A DNA stretch of 64,000 nucleotides from Halorhodospira halochloris. GTDB taxonomy: Bacteria; Pseudomonadota; Gammaproteobacteria; Nitrococcales; Halorhodospiraceae. The stretch covers positions 124,001 through 188,000 of the forward strand of contig NZ_AP017372.2 in the NCBI RefSeq assembly GCF_002356555.2, given 5' to 3'. Of the stretch, positions 25,786 through 34,520 are shown one piece after another. Numbering within the stretch: position 1 is the stretch's first letter; the number at the start of each line of letters is the position of its first letter. The notes under the pieces are model-generated. The model searched no databases and had not been told where the DNA came from. It saw only the letters and a list, made by a program, of their open reading frames with translations. A program made the translations under genes and the position numbers.

Positions 25786-27051
25786 ATGCCCAATAATGCA
25801 CTTTATGCCCAATCCGGGGGCGTCTCCGCGGTCATAAACGCTAGTGCCTGGGGGGTGATTGAGGCTGTGCGCGGCCACCCTGCCCACTTTAGTACTTGTT
25901 ACGCGGCGCGCAACGGTATCCTCGGTGTTCTCAACGAGGAGATAATTGACCTCGATGAGGAGGATCCGTTGACCTTGGCCTCGCTGCGCCATACCCCTGG
26001 GGGGGCCTTCGGTTCATGTCGTTTTGATCTCGGCGACCCGGATACCGATCGTGAGCAGTACGAGCGCCTGGTTGAGGTTTTTAAGGCGCACAATATTGGC
26101 TATTTCTTCTATAACGGCGGCGGTGGCTCGATGGATACTGCCCTGAAGGTTTCGCGCATGGGCGATTTGATGGGCTACCCAATAACGGCTGTAGGTGTCC
26201 CGAAGACAATCGATAACGACATGGGTTATACCGATACTAGTCCAGGTTTCGGCTCCGCTGCTAAGTTCATTGCGACGACCGTGCGCGAGGCTAGCCTTGA
26301 TGTTGAGTCTGCCCATACAAGCTCGACGCGAGTGTTTATTATCGAGGTTATGGGGCGTCATGCTGGCTGGCTGGCAGCTGCCGCTGCCCTGGCTCAGGAG
26401 TACGATGGGCGACCACCCATGCTCATCCTCTTCCCCGAGGTGCCTTTCGATAAGAGTGAGTTTCTTACCAATCTGCAGATGGCCGTTCACTGTCACGGTT
26501 ACTGCGTGGTTGTTGCTGCCGAGGGAATCAAGAACCCTGATGGTAGCCTTTTCTCGGTAGCTCAAGAGCATGATGTCTATGCCTATACCCAGCTCGGTGG
26601 TGTCGCGCCTCGGTTAGGTGAGATGATTCGCCAGGAGACGGGGCATAAACTGCATTGGTCAGTAGTCGACTACCTTCAACGTGCGGCCCGCCATCTGGGT
26701 GCTAAGACTGATGTTGATCAGGCTTATGCGGTTGGGCGCTCGGCGGTCGAGGGGGTAGTGGCCGGCAATAAAAGCTTTGTGCCGGTAATAAAACGGCTTA
26801 GCAATAACCCCTACCGCTGGGGTATAGATCAGGTGCCGCTTGAACAGGTGGCAAGCATTGAGCGGGGTATGCCCAAAGAGTTCATTTCCCCGGACGGTTT
26901 CGGCATCACCGCTGCCTGCCGCGACTATCTGCGGCCTTTAATCGGGGGAGAAGATTTCCCGCCTTTCGAGAGCGGATTACCGTGTTATCCACGTATCCGT
27001 GGGGTCTTACGGCCCCAGCGTTGCCCGCCTATGGCGTATGGGAGCCTATAG
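25786..27051 (+). CDS. Phosphofructokinase, probably pyrophosphate-dependent
   Basis: Interconverts fructose-6-phosphate and fructose-1,6-bisphosphate, probably with PPi, reversibly. The 421 residues start with LYAQSGGVSAVINASAWG and show the phosphoryl-donor loop NGGGGSMDT (residues 110-118), PKTIDNDM at 139-146, TSPGFGSAAKF, VEVMGRHAGWLAAAAALA-type sequence and ILFPEVPFD. Lys140 in PKTIDND is the usual PPi-type marker, but the donor loop lacks both Asp of GGDD. The donor therefore cannot be fixed from sequence. The Shine-Dalgarno GGTGAGG lies 6 bp before ATG. The stop codon TAG lies within the left duplication of a foldback element. Confidence 0.85.
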   Translation: MPNNALYAQSGGVSAVINASAWGVIEAVRGHPAHFSTCYAARNGILGVLNEEIIDLDEEDPLTLASLRHTPGGAFGSCRFDLGDPDTDREQYERLVEVFKAHNIGYFFYNGGGGSMDTALKVSRMGDLMGYPITAVGVPKTIDNDMGYTDTSPGFGSAAKFIATTVREASLDVESAHTSSTRVFIIEVMGRHAGWLAAAAALAQEYDGRPPMLILFPEVPFDKSEFLTNLQMAVHCHGYCVVVAAEGIKNPDGSLFSVAQEHDVYAYTQLGGVAPRLGEMIRQETGHKLHWSVVDYLQRAARHLGAKTDVDQAYAVGRSAVEGVVAGNKSFVPVIKRLSNNPYRWGIDQVPLEQVASIERGMPKEFISPDGFGITAACRDYLRPLIGGEDFPPFESGLPCYPRIRGVLRPQRCPPMAYGSL

Positions 27052-27201
27052 GGAACCTCTAAAAACCACCCCGGCGCCATTATCTGCCCCGGTGTGGAGG
27101 TCTTGGCGCCAGGGAGGGCGCCATGAAGCCTCCAGGGATGGATCCACGGCGTCCTCCACACCGGGGCAGATAATGGCGCCGGGGTGGTTTTTAGAGGTTC
27201 C
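27052..27201 (+). repeat. Foldback element copy 7
   Basis: Symmetrical snap-back element, GGAACCTCTAAAAACC to GGTTTTTAGAGGTTCC, with an arm variant (ACCCCGGCGCCATTATCTGCCCC) matched exactly on the right. It is flanked by TATAG at 27047-27051 and CATAG at 27202-27206, a 4-of-5 duplication. The left copy supplies the pfp stop codon TAG. It fills the convergent gap between pfp and waaA and probably ends both transcripts. Confidence 0.92.
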
Positions 27202-27214
27202 CATAGCAGGCTCC

Positions 27215-28468
27215 CTAGCGCACATGCTCGAGTACTGCATCAGCGTAGAGTGAGGCGATATCCTGTGCCGCACTGACCGTGGCGGCAGCGTTTGTGCCGA
27301 GTTGTTTGCGTCCCTGCTCGTCGCGAAAGAGTTCTATGATTGCCTGCTGCAGGTCGGTCTCATTGATAAAGCGTTGCGCCCCGCCGGTGGCACGAAGTCT
27401 GTCCGACTCTTCGGCAAAGTTGTACATGTGCGGCCCAAAGAGAATCGGCAGTCCCAGGCGCGCCGGCTCAACAAGGTTCTGGCCGCCGCGATCAACCAGT
27501 GAGCCACCGATTATCACCACCTCTGATGCGGCCATGAACGATTCGAGCTCGCCGATGGTGTCGGCTATATAGATGTCTGCGTCTTGCCAGTTCTCGTCAG
27601 CTGAGCGCAAAGCAACCCGGAAGCCGGATCTGTGCAGGGTGTCGCGTATTCTTGGACCGCGCTCGGGGTGGCGGGGAGCTACAATTAGCAACCTTGGGAC
27701 AAGCTGTTCCTCACGTGCAGCTGCTGCCCAAGCCGAGGCTATCCGCTGTTCCTCATCGTCGTGGGTGGAGGCGGCAAGGATTGCCTTTCTGCCGAGAGGG
27801 AATGGCTCTATAGCAGAGTCATCTGAGTGGGCAAGCTTCAAACTGCCCAAGGCCCGGATGTGGGCAGGATCGACGCCAAGTTTACTGAAGCGTTTGGCCT
27901 CTTCTGTGCTGCGGGCAAGTACAACGTCTACTCGCGCCAGGGTTGCGCTTTGCAAGCGCTGAACCATTGCTGGTACATCCATGGAGCGAGAGGATAGGCG
28001 AGCATTGGCGAGTAATAGGGGAATGCCAAAGCGCTTGGTGGTAAAAAAAAGGTTGGGCCAGATCTCGGTTTCCAACACAACCGCCATGCGGGGCTGGTAG
28101 ACGCGCAAAAAGCGGCGTATTGCCCCCGGCCAATCGATCGGTTGATAGGCGTGGAGAACCCCCTCCGGCAGTTTGGTACGAGCCGTTTCAGCTCCCGTAG
28201 CGGTAGCGGTAGTGATCAGCAGGGGAATATCCGGACGGCGCTTTTGGATGGTGCTGATAAGTGGCGCAGCAGTGCGCACCTCACCGACCGAGGCGCAGTG
28301 TAGCCAGATTGGTCGCGTTTTGTGCGGCAATTGACCGGCCGCAGAGTAGCGGCCGAGCCGCTCGCTGAGCATGCGTTTGCCCCCGTTCCGATGTGCGCAG
28401 CTCAACAACCAGATAAAAATAATTGGAGAGGCGGCGTAGAGTAGGAATGTATAGATAGTGCGCAGCAT
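27215..28468 (-). CDS. waaA: 3-deoxy-D-manno-octulosonic acid (Kdo) transferase
   Basis: Membrane-associated GT30 glycosyltransferase that attaches Kdo to lipid IVA in LPS synthesis. The 417 residues show one N-terminal hydrophobic anchor (IYTFLLYAASPIIFIWLLSC), the KTRPIWLHCASVGEVRTAAPLI block, LLITTATATGAETA, VLETEIWPNLFF, and the C-terminal donor-binding region VVIIGGSLVDRGGQNLVEPARLGLPILFGPHM. Its ATG overlaps the stop of the upstream acyltransferase (TAATG), so the two LPS genes are coupled. Confidence 0.95.
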   Translation of the reverse strand: MLRTIYTFLLYAASPIIFIWLLSCAHRNGGKRMLSERLGRYSAAGQLPHKTRPIWLHCASVGEVRTAAPLISTIQKRRPDIPLLITTATATGAETARTKLPEGVLHAYQPIDWPGAIRRFLRVYQPRMAVVLETEIWPNLFFTTKRFGIPLLLANARLSSRSMDVPAMVQRLQSATLARVDVVLARSTEEAKRFSKLGVDPAHIRALGSLKLAHSDDSAIEPFPLGRKAILAASTHDDEEQRIASAWAAAAREEQLVPRLLIVAPRHPERGPRIRDTLHRSGFRVALRSADENWQDADIYIADTIGELESFMAASEVVIIGGSLVDRGGQNLVEPARLGLPILFGPHMYNFAEESDRLRATGGAQRFINETDLQQAIIELFRDEQGRKQLGTNAAATVSAAQDIASLYADAVLEHVR

Positions 28469-29427
28469 TAGTAGACTTTAGGTTCTCCGTCGGGGCGGCT
28501 CTTAAAGCGCTTATGGGCCCAGAAGTATTGTTCGGGCTGTTCGCGAACCCACCTTTCAATGGTTCGGTTGATGCGCGCGGTGGCTTCGTGCAGATCGCCA
28601 CCGGGAAAATCTTCAAGTGGCGGCTCAAATATCAGCCGATAACGTCCATCCGGGAGCCGCTTTGGGTAGTAAGGCAATACTATGCAGCCGGTGCGCTCAG
28701 CAAGGCGAGCACTGGCCGGGGTGGTTGCCGCAGAGATCCCAAAAAACGGTGCGAATATCCCGCCACGCCGTGGACTTATGTTCTGATCCGGAGCGTACCA
28801 GATCACATCGCCGGATTTAAGGGCGCGCATCATGCCGCGCATGTCATGGTTAGAGATGACGTTATCGACCTTTCTGCGCCGGGCACGGCGGATTATTGTA
28901 GCGGTTAACGGGTTGCGGTCTTCACGGTAGAGGACTTTGAAGTTGGTTAGCTGACGCAATTTGGCGCCGCTTATCTCCAGCCCCATCATGTGGCAGGAAA
29001 GAAGTAGGATGCCTTTGCCGCTCGCCTGTGCTGCGCGCAGGTGCTCGAGCCCCTCAACATCGAAAAGCTCGGCAATATGCTCATCGCTAAGCCACCATGC
29101 GGCGCCTATGTCGGTCAGGCCGATGCCCATGTTGCGGAAGTTTTGCTGAGCCATCTCCTGGCGCTGGTGCTCATCTAGCTCAGGGAAACAAATCTCAAGG
29201 TTGCGCAGCACTATCCGGCGTGGCTCCGGTGCTAGGTGCCAGCCTATTGCCCCGAGCTTAGCGCCTACCATTTCGCGGGTTTGGAGTGACAAGCTTGCAG
29301 CAATTCGCAGCAGGCCGAACTGGAGCCATGTTACCCAAAAGCGCGGATGGCAGAAGCGCAGCCGTAACAGCCTATCGTCAGTAGGCGTAGACTGTCCGCC
29401 ACGCCGCTTTCGTTTGGTGCTTGTCAT
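28468..29427 (-). CDS. Lipid A biosynthesis acyltransferase, LpxL/HtrB family (copy 2)
   Basis: A second Kdo-dependent secondary acyltransferase, 319 residues. The catalytic H-x4-E motif is HMMGLE (within LLLSCHMMGLEISG). Other family blocks are VLYREDRNPL, WYAPDQNISPRRGGIFAPFFG, CIVLPYYPKRL, and the C-terminal EQYFWAHKRFKSRPDGEPKVY. It is coupled to waaA, whose Kdo product is the usual prerequisite for this acylation. Together with the copy at 1020-1985 it could supply lauroyl and myristoyl additions, though which is which cannot be told. Confidence 0.92.
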   Translation of the reverse strand: MTSTKRKRRGGQSTPTDDRLLRLRFCHPRFWVTWLQFGLLRIAASLSLQTREMVGAKLGAIGWHLAPEPRRIVLRNLEICFPELDEHQRQEMAQQNFRNMGIGLTDIGAAWWLSDEHIAELFDVEGLEHLRAAQASGKGILLLSCHMMGLEISGAKLRQLTNFKVLYREDRNPLTATIIRRARRRKVDNVISNHDMRGMMRALKSGDVIWYAPDQNISPRRGGIFAPFFGISAATTPASARLAERTGCIVLPYYPKRLPDGRYRLIFEPPLEDFPGGDLHEATARINRTIERWVREQPEQYFWAHKRFKSRPDGEPKVY

Positions 29428-29453
29428 CAGATTTTGGCTAAAGTTGGTGGTGT

Positions 29454-30131
29454 TCAGGGCATCTGATAGGGGTCAGGAGTCGGTGCCGGCGCGCCTCGCA
29501 GTGCTGGCAACCGGGTGTCAAAAAGACTTTGGCAATCCCATGAGTTGTTGCCGGTGCGAGTTATCAATAGCGCCTCCATTACCGGATCAGTGCCTACTAT
29601 AACGAAAAGTCGTCCACCTATAACCAAAGAGCCGTGGAAACCGCGGTGAAGTTCGGGCAGCGATCCGGTGACCGCGATTACATTATAGCGCTGACCATCC
29701 CGCCAACCCTTGGCTGCGTCCCCCTCGAGAACGTCAACCCGCCGATTTGAGCGCACTGTGGCGAGGTTCTCCAGGGCTTGCTCACGCAGTTGCGGGTCAA
29801 TCTCGACGCTGGTTACTTGATCGCACATCTCGGCAAGGCAGGCGGTGATGAAGCCGCTACCAGTGCCTACCTCTAAGGCACGCTCGCCCGGCTGGGGGTT
29901 GAGGGCTTGGAGCATGCGGGCCTCAACCCGGGGTTCCATCATAACCTCGCCGTTGCCAATGGGTAGCTGGGTGTCGCTAAAAGCTAACGCGCGCTTGGCG
30001 GCGGGGACGAAGTCCGCACGCGGGATAGTTGCAAGAAGATCGGTGACACGCTGATCAAGGACCTGCCACGGCCTGACCTGGCGGTAGACCATGTTGTACT
30101 GGGCTGTTTCCGTCGCCGTTGAGTGACCCAT
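29454..30131 (-). CDS. Protein-L-isoaspartate O-methyltransferase family protein
   Basis: A 225-residue SAM-dependent methyltransferase of the PCMT family. Visible signatures are RADFVPAAKRALAFSDTQLPIG (the family N-terminal substrate region), the SAM site ALEVGTGSGFITACLAEM, VTSVEIDPQLREQALENL, and GDAAKGW then NVIAVTGSLPELH. Compared with canonical PCMT, the SAM loop has GF-ITA in place of GYQTA and the C-terminal part is shorter. It may be a paralog with altered specificity. It is upstream of lpxL-waaA on the same strand. Confidence 0.8.
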   Translation of the reverse strand: MGHSTATETAQYNMVYRQVRPWQVLDQRVTDLLATIPRADFVPAAKRALAFSDTQLPIGNGEVMMEPRVEARMLQALNPQPGERALEVGTGSGFITACLAEMCDQVTSVEIDPQLREQALENLATVRSNRRVDVLEGDAAKGWRDGQRYNVIAVTGSLPELHRGFHGSLVIGGRLFVIVGTDPVMEALLITRTGNNSWDCQSLFDTRLPALRGAPAPTPDPYQMP

Positions 30132-30258
30132 CGTTGCGCTTCCTCCTGGGTAATTTTTCTTTATTGGAGTTATGTCTCGGCACTTCCGTCGAGCGTATCT
30201 TAGTCTATTATCACGCGCATTCTAAGCCAATCTGGTCGCTACTTTGTAGAAGCACCTC

Positions 30259-30287
30259 TTGCGCTTGAGCGCGTATGTTGATATAAA
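30259..30287 (+). promoter_or_regulatory. Candidate promoter of rpmB-rpmG-mutM
   Basis: TTGCGC (30259-30264) and TATAAA (30282-30287) are separated by exactly 17 bp, 53 bp before the rpmB start, in the divergent gap with the PCMT-family gene. A Shine-Dalgarno GAGGAG follows at 30329. Confidence 0.5.
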
Positions 30288-30340
30288 TTGTCGTTTTTCC
30301 CGGCGAGGTGCCGGAGATTAAGGTATCGAGGAGCATAACC

Positions 30341-30577
30341 ATGTCCAAGGTCTGCCAAATAACAGGCAAGCGTCCAGGCACCGGGAATAATGTCTCCCAT
30401 GCCAATAACAAGACGCGGCGGCGGTTTCTACCGAATCTGCACCACCATCGTTTTTGGGTGGAGAGCGAACAGCGCTGGGTGCGTCTGCGGGTATCTACCC
30501 AAGGCATGCGGATCATCGACAAGCGTGGCATAGACACGGTGCTCGCCGAGATGCGTGCCCGTGGGGAGAGGGTCTAA
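30341..30577 (+). CDS. rpmB: 50S ribosomal protein L28
   Basis: Large-subunit ribosomal protein, 78 residues from ATG 30341: [26 protein letters not shown], then [37 protein letters not shown]. The in-frame start at 30308 lies upstream of the GAGGAG Shine-Dalgarno and is not used. The stop overlaps the rpmG ATG (TAATG). Confidence 0.97.
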   Translation: MSKVCQITGKRPGTGNNVSHANNKTRRRFLPNLHHHRFWVESEQRWVRLRVSTQGMRIIDKRGIDTVLAEMRARGERV

Positions 30578-30747
30578 TGGCCGGAAAGAGTGGACGTGAG
30601 AAGATTAAGCTAGTCTCAAGTGCGGGAACCGGGCACTTCTACACTACTGATAAAAACAAGCGCAACACCCCGCACAAACTGGAAATGAAAAAGTACGATC
30701 CGGTAGTGCGCCAGCATGTAACCTACCGTGAGAGCAAACTCAAGTAA
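30577..30747 (+). CDS. rpmG: 50S ribosomal protein L33
   Basis: Large-subunit ribosomal protein, 56 residues: [26 protein letters not shown], then [20 protein letters not shown]. It has no cysteines, so it is the zinc-independent form of L33. It is translationally coupled to rpmB (TAATG) and followed by mutM, the same rpmB-rpmG-mutM order as in E. coli. Confidence 0.97.
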   Translation: MAGKSGREKIKLVSSAGTGHFYTTDKNKRNTPHKLEMKKYDPVVRQHVTYRESKLK

Positions 30748-30784
30748 CCCTAGCGCATGCGACTGAAGGGGAGTGGTTGGCAAA

Positions 30785-31603
30785 TTGCCTGAACTCCCCG
30801 AGGTCGAGACAACTAGGCGTGCGCTGGAGCCGTATCTGCAAGGTAAGCGGATTGTCGGCTGCGAGGTATACCAGCCACGCCTGCGCTATCCGATACCTGC
30901 CAACCTGCCCTCCCTGCTTCGGGGGCGCAGCGTAATCGCGCTGCGGCGGCGCAGCAAGTATCTGATACTCGATCTTGATAACGGTAGCTGGCTGTTAGTC
31001 CATCTGGGCATGTCCGGCAAGATTAGGCTGGTAGATAGTCTTGTCGAGCGCGACCGCCATGATCACGTCGAGTTGGTTGTAGATCGTGAGCAACCTACGC
31101 GCCTCCGTCTTAATGATCCCCGCCGCTTCGGCTGTGTTATATCCGGGACCGGTGATCCTTTGGAGCATAAGCTGCTCGCCCGCCTTGGTCCTGAGCCATT
31201 TGAATCAGGCTTTGATGGTGCCTACTTGTATAGGCGGGCCCGGGGAAGGCGTATAGCTATCAAGGCATTCCTGATGGATGCCAGCGTAGTGGTGGGAGTG
31301 GGTAATATATACGCCAATGAGGCCCTCTACAGGGCAGGGATCAGGCCTGATCGAGCAGCCGGCAAGGTCGCCGAGAAGCGCTACGCTAAGCTGGCAGCGG
31401 CGGTGCGTGAGGTGTTGGAGGATGCGCTTGCAGCAGGTGGGACGACACTGCGCGATTACACCGATAGCAACGGCAAACTAGGCTACTTTGTGCAGCAACT
31501 GGCGGTATATGGCGGCGGCAGCTGCCCATCTTGTGGCGGAGAGCTCAGACACGTCCGCCTGGCTCAACGCAGTACTTGGTTTTGCGCATGTTGCCAGCGC
31601 TGA
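30785..31603 (+). CDS. mutM: Formamidopyrimidine-DNA glycosylase (Fpg/MutM)
   Basis: Removes 8-oxoguanine and formamidopyrimidines and nicks the DNA backbone. I place the start at TTG 30785, so that the protein begins (M)PELPEVETTRR. The N-terminal Pro is the catalytic nucleophile of this enzyme and must be exposed after Met removal, so starting at GTG 30773 (adding VGKL) would abolish activity. The 272 residues show Glu3, HLGMSGKIR, DPRRFGC, VVGVGNIYANEALYRAGI, the QLAVYGGGSC hinge and a C-terminal zinc finger (CPSCGG....CACCQR). GAAGGGGAG upstream serves as Shine-Dalgarno. Confidence 0.95.
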   Translation: MPELPEVETTRRALEPYLQGKRIVGCEVYQPRLRYPIPANLPSLLRGRSVIALRRRSKYLILDLDNGSWLLVHLGMSGKIRLVDSLVERDRHDHVELVVDREQPTRLRLNDPRRFGCVISGTGDPLEHKLLARLGPEPFESGFDGAYLYRRARGRRIAIKAFLMDASVVVGVGNIYANEALYRAGIRPDRAAGKVAEKRYAKLAAAVREVLEDALAAGGTTLRDYTDSNGKLGYFVQQLAVYGGGSCPSCGGELRHVRLAQRSTWFCACCQR

Positions 31604-31708
31604 TAGCAAGATGACTAACAATGCTAACACCGCGATTAACACCGCGGGTTACAGCAAGCACTCTGCTTCGTTATTTGCGCTCGTTTAATTGACCCGCGTT
31701 GCCATGCG

Positions 31709-32578
31709 CTATGCACTGGCAACCGCGCTACGCAGCTTCTTGATAGCATTGTTTTCAAGTTGGCGAATCCGCTCCGCTGATACGCCGTAACGTTCTGCAA
31801 GCTCCTGCAGCGTTTGCCGCTCTTCCTCAAGCCAGCGCCCCCGCAGGATCTGCTGACTGCGATCATCCAATTTTTCCAGTGCTGTGTAGAGGGTACCGTC
31901 CTGGTGCTGTTCCCAGTCATCGCTTTCAGCTAACTCCGCCGGATCGAAGCGCCTGTCCTCAAGGAAGGCGGCCGGAGAGTGTATCCTGCCATCTTCGTCT
32001 TCATCGTTTACTAGCGGGTCGAAGCCGATGTCCTGGCCAGATAGCCGCGACTCCATTTCCAGCACGGTTTCAGGCTTGACGCCTAGATCTTTGGCAACCG
32101 CCTCAACCTCATCATTAGTCAGCCAGCCCAGGTTCTTTTTTGCGCTCCTCAGGTTGAAGAATAACTTGCGTTGGGCCTTGGTGGTAGCGACTTTAACGAT
32201 GCGCCAGTTGCGCAGGATAAACTCATGTATCTCAGCCCTGATCCAGTGCACCGCGAACGATACCAGACGTACTCCGACATCAGGATCAAAGCGTTTTACT
32301 GCCTTCATCAGGCCGATGTTGCCCTCTTGTATGAGGTCGCCTAGAGCCAGACCATAACCGCGATAACCCCGGGCAATATGGACGACAAAGCGCAGGTGCG
32401 ACATGACCAGCTGGCGGGCAGCGTCTACGTCGCCCTGATCATGATAGCGCTTGGCCAAATCAAGTTCCTCTTCAGCATCCAGCACCGGTATTTGGTTAAC
32501 AGCCTGTATGTAGGCCTCTTCGCTGCTGGTTGGCGTCGGTAGCTTGGCGGTATTGAGTTTTATCAGTGCCGTGCTCAT
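31709..32578 (-). CDS. rpoH: RNA polymerase sigma factor RpoH (sigma32)
   Basis: Heat-shock sigma factor. From ATG 32578 it has 289 residues: region 1.2/2.1 ([23 protein letters not shown]), region 2.2 ([24 protein letters not shown]), region 2.4 ([24 protein letters not shown]), the RpoH box [10 protein letters not shown], and region 4 ([32 protein letters not shown]). GGAGGAGGAG precedes this ATG; the longer frame to 32632 is upstream of it. It neighbours ftsX-ftsE-ftsY as in E. coli. Likely targets here include groESL. Confidence 0.97.
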   Translation of the reverse strand: MSTALIKLNTAKLPTPTSSEEAYIQAVNQIPVLDAEEELDLAKRYHDQGDVDAARQLVMSHLRFVVHIARGYRGYGLALGDLIQEGNIGLMKAVKRFDPDVGVRLVSFAVHWIRAEIHEFILRNWRIVKVATTKAQRKLFFNLRSAKKNLGWLTNDEVEAVAKDLGVKPETVLEMESRLSGQDIGFDPLVNDEDEDGRIHSPAAFLEDRRFDPAELAESDDWEQHQDGTLYTALEKLDDRSQQILRGRWLEEERQTLQELAERYGVSAERIRQLENNAIKKLRSAVASA

Positions 32579-32637
32579 ATGCTCCTCCTCCGTCGCTAAC
32601 CCATAAGCTAACGACATGTGTCCTTTCGTCACACCCC

Positions 32638-32666
32638 ATGTTGGGGTTCAGCGAAGGCTTTTCAAG
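32638..32666 (-). promoter_or_regulatory. Candidate sigma32-type promoter of rpoH
   Basis: On the minus strand a perfect CTTGAAA (32666-32660) is followed after 13 bp by CCCCAACAT (32646-32638), close to the RpoH -10 CCCCATNT. It lies 60 bp upstream of the rpoH start and suggests autoregulation. The -10 box overlaps a short palindrome (CCCCAACATGGGG). Confidence 0.5.
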
Positions 32667-32766
32667 GGGGTTAAGCGCAAAATCTGCTACCTTCTTGGTC
32701 AGCTTTACTTATGCATTTTATCACAAAGCTGCGCTTAATTTATAAACGAAGTGCTTACCCAGCCCA

Positions 32767-33840
32767 TCAGCGGGGCTCTATGATCTTAAGGTGACGGCCA
32801 ACCGCGAGCCAGGCCCCAAGCAGCCCCAACAGGCCGCCGCCGAACAGGAGTACCAGAGTATCGGTAAGGCCAACACCTTGCAGCGCTATATCGCCGGTGT
32901 AGGCATCAGCTACCCGCTGCACCGGCTCCTTGAGGCTTAACCGCGCCGCTTCAGTCAGTAGCAAAGCTACAGCGCCGCCGAAGAAACCGCACCAAAATCC
33001 CTCATAGAGGAACGGGCGGCGCACGAAGCCATTGCTACCACCGATAAGCTTGGTGATTTCTATCTCTTCGCGGCGACTCTCGATGGTTAGTTTTATAGTG
33101 TTGCCTATGACCAGGATGACCGCTATAGCGAGCATAATAGCTAGTGCCCCCAGGGCTCTCTCGGTAAGGCTCATTAAGGCGTGGAGCCTGTTCACCCAGT
33201 CTTGATCTAGGCGCATACGCTCAATGTGGGTGTTTTGAGCTAGCTCATTAGCCAGTTCACCAACCTCTTGCGGGTCAAGATCGGTTGATGCCGTGACGAT
33301 CAGCACCGGGGGCAGTGGGTTTTCTTCGAGTAGCTCAAGTGCTGCCTCAAGCTCGGTTTCAGCCCGAAACTCTGCCAGGGCCTGCTCGGGAGTTATGGTT
33401 TCCACGCCGGCAACTCTAGCGTCACTGTCGATCTGCCCGGCTATATCGTGGAGTTGGCTATCTTGGGTCCCCCTGTCCAGGAAGAGTGATATCTGCGGCG
33501 CGCCATCTTCCCAGCCACCGGTAGCTCGTTGGAAGTTGTCAAGCGCAAGCCAGAAAGCAGTAGGTAGAGCTATGGCTATCCCGATCACTGCGGCGGTGAT
33601 CAGGCTGTGCAAAGGCGAGTAACCCAGGCGCACTAACGCTGCGCGCGCTGCTTGCAAATGCTGGAGAAGGTAGAGTATTGGTAGCGGTGGTGGTCTCCCC
33701 GAACGAGGCGCATCACTGCGCTTAGGCCGCTTCAGCCGGGTTTTTTCGGGTTTGGATGGTGCGTTGCTGCGCCGTTGCGTTACCTTTTTAGCTGGACGGC
33801 GTTGGCGCGGGGTTGCTCCTCGCTCAGTGCGTCGTGCCAT
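32767..33840 (-). CDS. ftsX: Cell division protein FtsX
   Basis: Membrane subunit of the FtsEX complex at the division septum, where it activates periplasmic amidases via EnvC-type partners. The 357 residues have an unusually basic, proline-rich cytoplasmic N-terminal extension of about 80 residues (RRPAKKVTQRRSNAPSKPEK), then a first membrane segment (LITAAVIGIAIALPTAFWLAL), a periplasmic domain (ITPEQALAEFRAETELEAAL), and three C-terminal segments (LGALAIMLAIAVILVIGNTI, GFWCGFFGGAVALLL, LVLLFGGGLLGLLGAWLAVG). Its ATG overlaps the ftsE stop (TAATG). Confidence 0.93.
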   Translation of the reverse strand: MARRTERGATPRQRRPAKKVTQRRSNAPSKPEKTRLKRPKRSDAPRSGRPPPLPILYLLQHLQAARAALVRLGYSPLHSLITAAVIGIAIALPTAFWLALDNFQRATGGWEDGAPQISLFLDRGTQDSQLHDIAGQIDSDARVAGVETITPEQALAEFRAETELEAALELLEENPLPPVLIVTASTDLDPQEVGELANELAQNTHIERMRLDQDWVNRLHALMSLTERALGALAIMLAIAVILVIGNTIKLTIESRREEIEITKLIGGSNGFVRRPFLYEGFWCGFFGGAVALLLTEAARLSLKEPVQRVADAYTGDIALQGVGLTDTLVLLFGGGLLGLLGAWLAVGRHLKIIEPR

Positions 33841-34520
33841 TAGAGTTCCCCCCGGTTTGCCGGGCGATCATCAGCCAACTCGCCGTTGCTTAGAGAGATG
33901 GTTCGATAGCCAAGAGAGTCGACGAGATTTAGGTCGTGAGTCGCTATCAGCACGGTAGTGCCCAACTCTTTGAAGCCGGCGAATAGCTTCATGATTTCAG
34001 CTGAAAGCCCGGGGTCCAGATTGCCAGTCGGTTCATCAGCTAAAAGTACTGGGGGGCGGTTGACAACCGCCCGGGCAATACCTACCCGTTGTTGTTCGCC
34101 ACCGGAGAGGGTTTGCGGCAGGGCCGACAGTTTGTTCAAAAGCCCCACCTTATCGAGTGCGGCTTGCACCCGGCGGCTGCGCTCACGCACTGGAATACCG
34201 GCTATGACCAACGGCAGGGCAACGTTTTCGAAGACGTTGCGGTCAGCGAGCAGGCGGTGGTCCTGAAAGGTCACCCCGATGCGCTGGCGCAACAGAGGCA
34301 CTTTGCGCCGCGCTAAGGCATTGACGTCTACCCCAGCCACCACCAGGCGCCCACCACTGGGGCGTTCAAGCCGGGGAATCAGGCGTAATAAGGTGCTTTT
34401 GCCAGCGCCAGAGTGGCCGGTGACAAAGACCATCTCGCCTTCATCAATGTTGAGCGTAACTCCGCGCAGGCCGTCTGCACCGGCGCGGTAACGCTTGCTA
34501 ACCCGATCAAAGTGGATCAT
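33840..34520 (-). CDS. ftsE: Cell division ATP-binding protein FtsE
   Basis: ABC ATPase partner of FtsX. The 226 residues have Walker [10 protein letters not shown], the Q-loop FQDHRLL, the signature [14 protein letters not shown], Walker [13 protein letters not shown] and the His switch ATHDL. It is coupled to ftsX (TAATG) and shares ATGA with the ftsY stop. Confidence 0.97.
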   Translation of the reverse strand: MIHFDRVSKRYRAGADGLRGVTLNIDEGEMVFVTGHSGAGKSTLLRLIPRLERPSGGRLVVAGVDVNALARRKVPLLRQRIGVTFQDHRLLADRNVFENVALPLVIAGIPVRERSRRVQAALDKVGLLNKLSALPQTLSGGEQQRVGIARAVVNRPPVLLADEPTGNLDPGLSAEIMKLFAGFKELGTTVLIATHDLNLVDSLGYRTISLSNGELADDRPANRGEL

